Positions 7,909 to 14,504 of a stretch of DNA of 14,915 nt are shown in pieces. The notes below the pieces were generated by a model. That model was given only the letters and a program-made list of their open reading frames with translations, made no database searches and was not told the origin of the DNA. Position 1 is the first letter of the stretch; each line of letters begins with the position of its first letter. The stretch comes from Bacteroidota bacterium (lineage in GTDB: Bacteria; Bacteroidota; Bacteroidia; B-17B0; B-17BO), in assembly GCA_947462425.1 (NCBI GenBank), contig CANHPI010000023.1, forward strand, positions 1-14,915, written 5' to 3'. Both the position numbers and the translations under genes were made by a program.

Positions 7909-8460
7909 TTGCAAGCAGATAAACACATATTTGATGAAAAGCAATACATGGGTCACAACAGGCTCAGTATTATTTGGCGAACAGTAATTAGTTTATTTTG
8001 TTTTGTTGGTTATTACTGGAGTGAAAATCCAAAACCAATTCAGATAGCTATTTTTAGAATTGGTCATTATCCGGCATTAGATATTCCACATTCTGGTAAA
8101 ATATTTTTTTTGTTAGGACTATTAATTTTATTGTTTTCTGCTATGCTTACTTTTATTTTACATACACATACACAAGTGTTTTCAAATTATATTTTGATTG
8201 ATGGTTTTTGGACAGCTCGTAGAGTAAAAATAAATCTAGATACAATTACTACTATTAGAAAAAGCCGTTACAAAAAACATATTTTCAGAAGTGCTGTTTA
8301 TAATCTTCATAGTAAAGGGATTATTCGTTTTTTTACAAGTGGAAATGAATTTGTTGAGCTAAAAGATAATACAGGTTTTATATATAGAATAGGAACACAA
8401 AAAGCTCCTGAATTATATCAGATTTTAAGAAAACAATTAAATAAAATACATCATTCGTAA
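7909..8460 (+). CDS. Uncharacterised two-helix membrane protein with PH-like C-terminal domain
   Basis: I cannot assign a function. From TTG at 7909 the product is 183 residues: a short cytosolic lead with FDEKQYMGHNRLS (8-20), a hydrophobic helix (about 21-37), an intervening loop (38-63), a second helix (about 64-86), then a roughly 90-residue basic beta-rich domain (92-180) containing ILIDGFWTARRVKINLDTI and RFFTSGNEFVELKD. The strand pattern after paired helices resembles bacterial PH-like domains in small membrane proteins, but this is a guess from pattern. No SAM, ATP or metal motif is seen. An in-frame TAA at 7894-7896 limits the start to TTG 7909, or to ATG 7948, which would give 170 residues. 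I prefer TTG because I recall FDEKQY as typical of related Bacteroidota proteins. Its stop is only 2 bases from the convergent lptD stop. Confidence 0.78.
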   Translation: MQADKHIFDEKQYMGHNRLSIIWRTVISLFCFVGYYWSENPKPIQIAIFRIGHYPALDIPHSGKIFFLLGLLILLFSAMLTFILHTHTQVFSNYILIDGFWTARRVKINLDTITTIRKSRYKKHIFRSAVYNLHSKGIIRFFTSGNEFVELKDNTGFIYRIGTQKAPELYQILRKQLNKIHHS

Positions 8461-8462
8461 TT

Positions 8463-11063
8463 TTAAAAATTGTCAAACCACTGTCTTTGGCGTGGTATTT
8501 TTACATCGCTTAACATACTTGTTTTTAAATTAATAGTTAAACTGTAGCTTTTTCTAAAACCAAAAGGAACCCAATCTATTCGAGCTTCCCAACAACGTAA
8601 ATCTCTGTATAAATTAATACTTGTGTAACTTAAATTTCTGTTTGTAAAATCATAACCACTCGTTACACCTAATTTCCAATATTTGGTTAAGGATACATCT
8701 CCACTAAAATTTAAAGCTTGTATTTCACGCAATTTATTAAGTTCTTTAGTATAAGTAATATTATAATAGACATTTAAATTCCATGGTAATTTTTCTTGCG
8801 CCTGAGCCGTATTTGTATTGACTGCTCCTTTTTCTGCGCTATTAGTAAGGTCCGGTTTTTTTGCTTTTGAAACTAATGAATTAGAACTAAACGAAGCATT
8901 AATAGCAATATTTCCTGTTCTAAAATCAACTAAACGTCCATTGGTATTATATAAATAATTTCTTGTTCTATAAGAGCTTTCATAAGCAGTAAGTGTGTTA
9001 GTAAGGACGGCTGTATAGTAGGGGTCAAACGTTGATCCAAAAACTAAATCAAAATATTTCCAAATTTTCGTTCTTCCTGTCATGGATATGTTTGACATAT
9101 TAAAGCTATCTGCAGCAAAATTGTATAACCCACTAAAGCTCAAATTTTGAATTATAGTTACTTTATTATAAACATAGCCGGTATCTGTTTTTTTACGAAT
9201 CTTGGCCTCTAAATTGTTATTTAAGTTAACGCTTAAACTGTTTTGGGTTCCTTGCGCAGGTCCACTAAAAAGTGTGTTTTCAAAAATAGTGTATTTACTT
9301 TTTAATTTATTGGTTGTATCGCTTATTACATCTTTCCAAAATCCGTATTGTTCTTCACCAAAATCCGGACGGTAAGTATAAGCTATACTTGGTATTAATA
9401 GATGCCTGATTTGTTTGACGCGTTTTCCTTTAAAAATATAATCCATAAATAGTTTAGTACTCAAGGATGTATTGAAATTGGCATCGTATCCGGTTTTGAA
9501 ATTTTTGTCGGTTGTTTTAACGATTGTATTGGTTGTTTCGTTCAGTTCCTTTCTAGTAGTTTTTGTATACATTACAGCACTTAAATTTAAAGCGGGTGTT
9601 AAGGTGAAATATTTTAAAAGCGTAATGTTTGTTGAAATTGGTAAGCTATGTCTAAATCCATATTTCAAACTATCCCCAACATTACCTTTAAATATGGAGG
9701 TATCAACTCCCGACAATGTATTACGCGCTTCCAATAAATAACTAATTCCTATTTTATCAATAGGATTTTGTTTAATTCTGCTTTCTTTTTTAAATGGATA
9801 AAAACGATTGACATTAAAGGTAACTTCCGGAAAAGAAATATTCATTAATTTAGTTTGTGTATTTTGATCGTGTCTGGCATTTACGCCTAATGTTCCAATT
9901 TTAAATGTTTTTGAAAAATTGATGTTGGATTGAAATGTATTAGTTAAGTATTGTCCTGTGTTTTGAGAATTAAATTTATTGTATTTAGATGTTCTAATAT
10001 TAACATCACTGCCAAAACGAACAGTAGGATTATTCTTAAGATCCTGAACATGTCTCCAATTAATAGATATATCCCGTTGTTTAGAATACAAGCTAGGAAT
10101 TTCTTTTTCTCCATTCCTAAATTCAGAATAACCTAACGAAAGTGCTCCGTTAAATTTATAATTTACATTGTAATTATTTACAGTATTTAAGCCCCAACTC
10201 CCATTACTATAAATATCTCCTCTGATAGTCATATCAGTTTGGTCGTTAATACCCCAATAAAAACCACCATCTTTTAAATAAAACCCAAGCGCTTCACTAT
10301 TTCCGTAAAAAGGAATTAAAATTCCTGAGTGACGTTTTTTTGTATTTGGAAAATAGCCAAAAGGCAGCCCTAGCGGAGTAGGAACACCGCCAATTTCTAA
10401 ATACATTGGTCCTGTAACAATCTTATCATCTGGAATAATTTTTGCTTTTTTTGCTTTAAAAATAGTTCGAGAATCTTCAAATTCGCAGGGAATACATTTT
10501 AGATTTTTCATGTACACAACATTATTACTGTCTTTTTTTACTTCGCTTCCTTGTAATAACAAATCTCCTTCTTTAGTTTTGATATCAAAAATTTTACCTT
10601 TTTTTGTTTTAAGATTGTATATCATTTTTCTACAAGCAATTTCTTGTTCACCGTCTTTAAAAAGAGGTGTCCCTGTATTTTTCCCTAAGCTATCTGTTTT
10701 TCCAAAGGCTGTAATGGTATTATTTGCATTATCAATTTCTATAAATTCAGCTTTAAGGTTCATGTCCTCATATTGCACAAAAGCGTCGCCGAACAAATAA
10801 ATTTTTTGTCCTTTAGTTTCGTATCTTATCGAGTCTCTGGCATTATATATAATAGAATTTTGAAGTGGTTCAATATCTTTTTCATCATCTAGCGAATCAA
10901 CCCTAACAACATTTGTGCTATCATCGGGCAATGGCATGACAGAAATTGGTTTGGTAATTGCAGAGTTATTTGGTAGTTCAGTTTTTTTTTGTTGGAGAAT
11001 TGATTTGGATGATTTTGATTTCAGATCAGATTGAGCTAAAACATCAAAATCACTTATTAACAA
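8463..11063 (-). CDS. lptD: LPS-assembly outer-membrane protein LptD (OstA-like)
   Basis: LptD forms the outer-membrane barrel that, with a lipoprotein plug, inserts LPS into the outer leaflet. The coding region has an N-terminal disordered stretch (about residues 12-65), an OstA/LptA-like beta-jellyroll domain (about 66-225, from NSIIYNARDSIRYE), the conserved link IVTGPMYLEIGGVPTPLGLPFGYFP (215-239), then a long aromatic-rich beta-barrel ending in ...RQRQWFDNF with a terminal Phe. The total of 866 residues is typical of Bacteroidota LptD. Cysteines are at 144, 190, 193 and 824 (LRCWEARIDW). The interval given uses the first conventional start (TTG 11063), but the true N-terminus is almost certainly upstream: the open frame back to 11114 encodes a signal peptide (KHIYFLLLLLLIS then DFDVLAQ) with no ATG, GTG or TTG ahead of it. 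The gene is divergent from the amidase and convergent with the uncharacterised membrane protein. Confidence 0.93.
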   Translation of the reverse strand: MLISDFDVLAQSDLKSKSSKSILQQKKTELPNNSAITKPISVMPLPDDSTNVVRVDSLDDEKDIEPLQNSIIYNARDSIRYETKGQKIYLFGDAFVQYEDMNLKAEFIEIDNANNTITAFGKTDSLGKNTGTPLFKDGEQEIACRKMIYNLKTKKGKIFDIKTKEGDLLLQGSEVKKDSNNVVYMKNLKCIPCEFEDSRTIFKAKKAKIIPDDKIVTGPMYLEIGGVPTPLGLPFGYFPNTKKRHSGILIPFYGNSEALGFYLKDGGFYWGINDQTDMTIRGDIYSNGSWGLNTVNNYNVNYKFNGALSLGYSEFRNGEKEIPSLYSKQRDISINWRHVQDLKNNPTVRFGSDVNIRTSKYNKFNSQNTGQYLTNTFQSNINFSKTFKIGTLGVNARHDQNTQTKLMNISFPEVTFNVNRFYPFKKESRIKQNPIDKIGISYLLEARNTLSGVDTSIFKGNVGDSLKYGFRHSLPISTNITLLKYFTLTPALNLSAVMYTKTTRKELNETTNTIVKTTDKNFKTGYDANFNTSLSTKLFMDYIFKGKRVKQIRHLLIPSIAYTYRPDFGEEQYGFWKDVISDTTNKLKSKYTIFENTLFSGPAQGTQNSLSVNLNNNLEAKIRKKTDTGYVYNKVTIIQNLSFSGLYNFAADSFNMSNISMTGRTKIWKYFDLVFGSTFDPYYTAVLTNTLTAYESSYRTRNYLYNTNGRLVDFRTGNIAINASFSSNSLVSKAKKPDLTNSAEKGAVNTNTAQAQEKLPWNLNVYYNITYTKELNKLREIQALNFSGDVSLTKYWKLGVTSGYDFTNRNLSYTSINLYRDLRCWEARIDWVPFGFRKSYSLTINLKTSMLSDVKIPRQRQWFDNF

Positions 11064-11133
11064 TAATAAGAGTAAAAAATATATATGTTTAACAGTATTG
11101 ATAACTACTCTCGACTAAATTTACCTAAGCTTA

Positions 11134-11141
11134 CAAAGCTA
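11134..11141 (-). promoter_or_regulatory. Candidate -7 promoter box (TAGCTTTG) for lptD
   Basis: Minus-strand TAGCTTTG matches the Bacteroidota -7 consensus TAnnTTTG exactly and sits in the lptD/amidase divergent region. Transcription would begin near 11128, about 26 bases ahead of codon ATC 11102 and 44 bases ahead of ATA 11084, which brackets where the lptD signal peptide must begin. No -33 TTG was found at the expected distance. Confidence 0.4.
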
Positions 11142-11177
11142 ACAATTACTCGTTTAATTGTAGTTATTTTTAAAGTT

Positions 11178-12878
11178 ATGATGACAAAAAAAAATATAAT
11201 TTTCTATAAATTGATCCTTGTTCAGGCATTAGTTGTTATTGTTTTTTGCTCGTTTTACACTCGTAACGATGAACCAAAACGTAAAGTGCGTATTATTGTT
11301 ATCGACCCTGGTCATGGGGGAAAAGACCCTGGTTGCAATGGAGTTTCCTGTAAAGAAAAAGAGGTGGCTTTGGCAGTTTCATTAAAATTAGGCAAGTTAA
11401 TTGAAGAAAATATAAAAGATGTTAAAGTTATTTTTACCCGTAAAACAGATGTTTTTGTGGAATTAGAAGACCGAGCAAAGATTGCTAATGACAATAACGC
11501 CGATTTATTTATATCTATTCATTGTAATGCTGCCGGTAAACCTGTAATGATAAAAGATAAAAAAACTGGTAAAATGCGACCAAAAACCTTCAAAAATTCG
11601 AGAGGGAAAATTATAGTTGTAGAAACAGCAAATCCCGAGCCTTTTGGCTCAGAAACCTACGTAATGGGACTGAAAAATGAAGAAGGTAAAATGAAAGTTG
11701 CTCAACGCGAAAACTCAGCTATGTTATTAGAAGATAATTACGAAACTAAATATCAGGGTTTTGATCCAAATAGCGAAGAAAGTTATATTATTATGAGTAA
11801 TTACACATCAAGTTATGTGATACAAAGTGCAGGATTAGCTATGAAAATACAAGAACAGTATTTGAAAAAAGCTGGCAGAGTTGATAAAGGTGTTCATCGG
11901 CAAAGTATTTGGGTTTTATGGAGAACTTCTATGCCAAGTGTACTTACTGAAATAGGTTATTTAACGAATCCTCAGGAAGAAAAGTTTTTGGGATCGGAGA
12001 AAGGTCAAAGCTATTTAGCAGCCTGTTTGTTTAGGGCATTTAGAAAATATAAAGATGAACAAGAAGGAATTAAAATTACCTATAAAGATGATATAGAAAA
12101 CCAAGTTCCTTTACAAAATGAAAACTATAAAATAGCTAATGAAACAGAGGCTCTAAAAACAATTGAAAAAACAGAAATTGAAAAAGATATTGAAATAACT
12201 AAGAATGATGACAAAAGCGAAAAACTAAATGATAAAAACTCAAAAAATGAGGAAAGTTTAAAGGTTAAAGAAAAATTAGCAACTGAACAAAAAGCAAAAG
12301 AAGATGCATTAGTGATAAAAGCGAAGACTGATTCATTAGTAAATGCACAAAGTAAGCAAGCTAAAAATGAGGAGTTAGAAAGAAAATATAGACAATTTAT
12401 TGCTTTAGCAGATGTAAACCATAAAAATAAAAACTACCAAGAAGCATTTGTTTTATACCAAAAAGCAAACACAATTAAAGGTAAAGATGATGCTTATGCC
12501 TCTCAAAAAATAAAGGAGATTGAATTGCTTCTTAAATCAACAAACACAGCTACAACTATTGTTATTGCACAAGTAACCTCAACAAACAGTGTAGTTACAA
12601 ACACAACAACATCACCTATTTTATTTAAGGTTCAATTTGCAAGTAATGATAAAGAAGTAGATGCAAAAGTAAAATATGCTAATGTATCAGATGTGTCTTT
12701 TTATAAAGCCGGATTACTATTTAAATATACATCTGGTAATTACAATTCAATGGATGAAGCAATGAAACAACAAACAAAATTAAGAGAGTTGGGCTATAAA
12801 GATTGTTTTATAGTGGCTTTTAATAATGGTATTCGTATGGATTTAAGCGAAGCTAAGAAGTTAACCGAAACTAAATAG
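11178..12878 (+). CDS. N-acetylmuramoyl-L-alanine amidase (Amidase_3) with TPR-like and SPOR-like C-terminal regions
   Basis: The enzyme cleaves the amide bond between muramic acid and the stem peptide in periplasmic peptidoglycan. Residue numbers follow the ATG at 11178 (566 residues). An N-terminal signal or anchor (MMTKKN then a hydrophobic run, about 7-27) precedes the Amidase_3 domain (37-291). It holds IDPGHGGKDPG (zinc His46), KEKEVALAV (Glu60 as zinc ligand candidate), SIHCNA (His115) and VLTEIGYLTN (catalytic Glu258). An insertion of roughly 30 residues lies between SIHCNA and SETYVMGL. A Lys/Glu-rich linker (about 310-400), one TPR-like helix pair (402-454) and a SPOR-like domain (about 481-554) follow. 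SPOR domains bind denuded septal glycan, suggesting action at division sites. An in-frame ATG at 11085 exists, but I reject it: it would add 31 residues ahead of the export signal and overlap the lptD signal-peptide region. Confidence 0.92.
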   Translation: MMTKKNIIFYKLILVQALVVIVFCSFYTRNDEPKRKVRIIVIDPGHGGKDPGCNGVSCKEKEVALAVSLKLGKLIEENIKDVKVIFTRKTDVFVELEDRAKIANDNNADLFISIHCNAAGKPVMIKDKKTGKMRPKTFKNSRGKIIVVETANPEPFGSETYVMGLKNEEGKMKVAQRENSAMLLEDNYETKYQGFDPNSEESYIIMSNYTSSYVIQSAGLAMKIQEQYLKKAGRVDKGVHRQSIWVLWRTSMPSVLTEIGYLTNPQEEKFLGSEKGQSYLAACLFRAFRKYKDEQEGIKITYKDDIENQVPLQNENYKIANETEALKTIEKTEIEKDIEITKNDDKSEKLNDKNSKNEESLKVKEKLATEQKAKEDALVIKAKTDSLVNAQSKQAKNEELERKYRQFIALADVNHKNKNYQEAFVLYQKANTIKGKDDAYASQKIKEIELLLKSTNTATTIVIAQVTSTNSVVTNTTTSPILFKVQFASNDKEVDAKVKYANVSDVSFYKAGLLFKYTSGNYNSMDEAMKQQTKLRELGYKDCFIVAFNNGIRMDLSEAKKLTETK

Positions 12879-12892
12879 TCTTTATTACCGAA

Positions 12893-12924
12893 GGTTTATT
12901 TCATAAATTAGTCTATATTTTTTT
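12893..12924 (+). terminator. Weak possible terminator after the amidase gene
   Basis: TTTAT (12895-12899) pairs with ATAAA (12903-12907) across a TTC loop, extendable by two G-T wobbles at 12893-12894 with 12908-12909. A run of seven T residues lies at 12918-12924, 8 bases beyond the stem. The stem is short and lacks G-C pairs, and the gap to the T-run is long, so this is only a suggestion for the 61-base convergent gap. Confidence 0.2.
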
Positions 12925-12939
12925 ACAAACAGAAAAAAA

Positions 12940-13521
12940 CTAATTCTTATGAAGCCATTTATCAATTTGAAAAACCAATAAAGAAGAGCCTACCCCTAAA
13001 ACCATTCCTCCTAATACATCGCTCGGAAAATGGGCGCCCAAACGCATTCGAGAATAACCAACTGCACAGGCATAAGCATAAGAAGGAACTGCCACATACC
13101 ATTTTTTAGTTGATAAAGAAAGAGCCGTTGCCGTTGCAAAAGCAGACGATGTATGACCAGATGGAAACGAATATTTACTGGCATTCGTTCGTTTTACAAT
13201 ATCATTTGGATATTGTTCAAAAGGGCGTGGGCGATTAATGCCATACTTTAAACCAGTTGTTAATACTACATTTAACCCAATGGCTATTCCGGTTTTTAAT
13301 CCATTGCGAATCATCACCTTATCCTTATTTACAAAACCTGATAATAGCAATGAAGCAGGAGAAATTACCATTGAAGGATAAACAGATGAGGAAGTAATAC
13401 GCATGCTTATATCCAAATTAGGATATTCATTTTTATTAATGGCTCTCAACATTGTAAAATCCAACGATTGAGAGTGGAGTACAAAGTTTGAAAATAGTAT
13501 GAATACAAGCAGTTTTTTCAA
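12940..13521 (-). CDS. PAP2-superfamily membrane-associated phosphatase
   Basis: PAP2 enzymes dephosphorylate lipid phosphates such as phosphatidic acid or undecaprenyl diphosphate, usually on the outer face of the inner membrane, through a histidine phosphoenzyme. All three signature parts are intact in the 193 residues: KYGINRPRP (K92, R99, P100), PSGH (120-123, with His123 as the general acid candidate), and SRMRLGAHFPSD (157-168, with nucleophile His164 and Asp168). An N-terminal hydrophobic segment (MKKLLVFILFSNFVLHSQS) looks like a signal peptide, and several helices follow. The start is TTG at 13521: a TAA at 13533-13531 closes the frame upstream, and only ATA and TTG lie between. The TTG overlaps the upstream M50 protease's TGA by 4 bases (TTGA), indicating translational coupling. 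The preferred substrate cannot be read from the sequence. Confidence 0.92.
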   Translation of the reverse strand: MKKLLVFILFSNFVLHSQSLDFTMLRAINKNEYPNLDISMRITSSSVYPSMVISPASLLLSGFVNKDKVMIRNGLKTGIAIGLNVVLTTGLKYGINRPRPFEQYPNDIVKRTNASKYSFPSGHTSSAFATATALSLSTKKWYVAVPSYAYACAVGYSRMRLGAHFPSDVLGGMVLGVGSSLLVFQIDKWLHKN

Positions 13522-14504
13522 TATAAAAAATTAATTATAGCGTAAATTATTGGTAGCACAATTAAAAATAAAATATAGGTAAACATAATAGCTATTTTCT
13601 CTAAAGTTTTAACATCATTAATAAATGGTGTTTTTAAAACGCTGGTAACATGCTGTATGATGCCGCCTTCTAATAAACTATATTTTTGAACACCGGCCTC
13701 AACACCCGGATAGCGCTTATTAAAAGAAAGGAGAACGCAATCTCTGATAGTCCAGTAATCTTTATCAGGTAAATCGACGTAATCGGAAGTATAATTTATG
13801 TGTTCCTGCGCTAAATAATCTCTTATTTTTTGATTTTTAATTTCCATTATTAAATCAAATACCATAGATATAGGAATAATTAAAAAGATGATGCTTTTAG
13901 TTATAATGGCTAAAACTGCTAATACAATAATGGATAGAATTGTAAAAATGACTCTGATAGTATGATTGTGATTAATAAATAACGTTTCTAATAATCTACC
14001 GCCATCAAGCGGCATAAAAGGCAATAAGTTAAATAAGTTAAGCACAAAAAAGATGTTGCCTAACATTTCTAATCGTTCATTAGGATAAAAAATTGTACTC
14101 ATTAGTAAACAAAAACCAATAACAATACCTGGTAAAGGTCCAGCTAAAATTACGATGCTCATTTGCCGCTGCGAAATAATTGATTTTTTACCTGTAACAT
14201 AAGCGCCCAGCATGGGCAATACAAATAATTTAACATTACTATAGTTAAAAGCTTTCATAGCAAAAAAATGTCCCATTTCATGAATCATTAAAACAACGAG
14301 CACAGCAGCTATATAAATTAAATCTTGATTAAAAATGAAGTAAAAGAAAATAGCATAAATTGCTAAACTGATGATTGATTTACGCACCCAGTTTTTGGTA
14401 TCTTGCTCCAAAATAGGTTTAGGCAGCACATTCATGTATTGATGATGCCCAGTATTTTCTGTTGATTCAAATTCGTTTTGGTTATTTTGTTCGGTGTTTT
14501 CCAC
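13518..14504 (-). CDS. Site-2 protease family (peptidase M50) membrane zinc metalloprotease
   Basis: M50 proteases cleave within or near transmembrane segments, often releasing membrane-bound regulators. From GTG at 14504 the product is 328 residues. An acidic, Asn/Gln-rich cytosolic lead (about 1-28) precedes four or more membrane helices. The zinc motif HEMGH lies at 75-79, and the second metal-binding motif NLLPFMPLDGGRLLE places the ligand Asp at 167. A charged soluble region (about 215-290) precedes a C-terminal membrane helix. No PDZ or CBS domain is evident. I chose GTG 14504 because it overlaps the nhaD TAG by one base (TAGTG). The longer frame beginning at GTG 14573 would add 23 residues lying wholly within the nhaD coding sequence. 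The PAP2 gene overlaps its end by 4 bases. The physiological substrate is unknown. Confidence 0.9.
   Translation of the reverse strand: MENTEQNNQNEFESTENTGHHQYMNVLPKPILEQDTKNWVRKSIISLAIYAIFFYFIFNQDLIYIAAVLVVLMIHEMGHFFAMKAFNYSNVKLFVLPMLGAYVTGKKSIISQRQMSIVILAGPLPGIVIGFCLLMSTIFYPNERLEMLGNIFFVLNLFNLLPFMPLDGGRLLETLFINHNHTIRVIFTILSIIVLAVLAIITKSIIFLIIPISMVFDLIMEIKNQKIRDYLAQEHINYTSDYVDLPDKDYWTIRDCVLLSFNKRYPGVEAGVQKYSLLEGGIIQHVTSVLKTPFINDVKTLEKIAIMFTYILFLIVLPIIYAIINFLY

Noticed and set aside
9472..10800. Plus-strand open frames of 61-96 codons (9472-9741, 9951-10136, 10510-10800) inside lptD
   Set aside because: They lie antisense to a strongly supported outer-membrane protein gene, have odd composition and show no family resemblance.
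11085..11177. In-frame upstream ATG at 11085 as the amidase start
   Set aside because: It would add 31 residues ahead of the export signal and overlap the region that encodes the lptD signal peptide. ATG 11178 (or 11181) gives a normal signal or anchor with a Lys-rich n-region.
11312..11494. Minus-strand open frame inside the amidase gene
   Set aside because: It is antisense to the zinc-binding motifs of the amidase and has no independent support.
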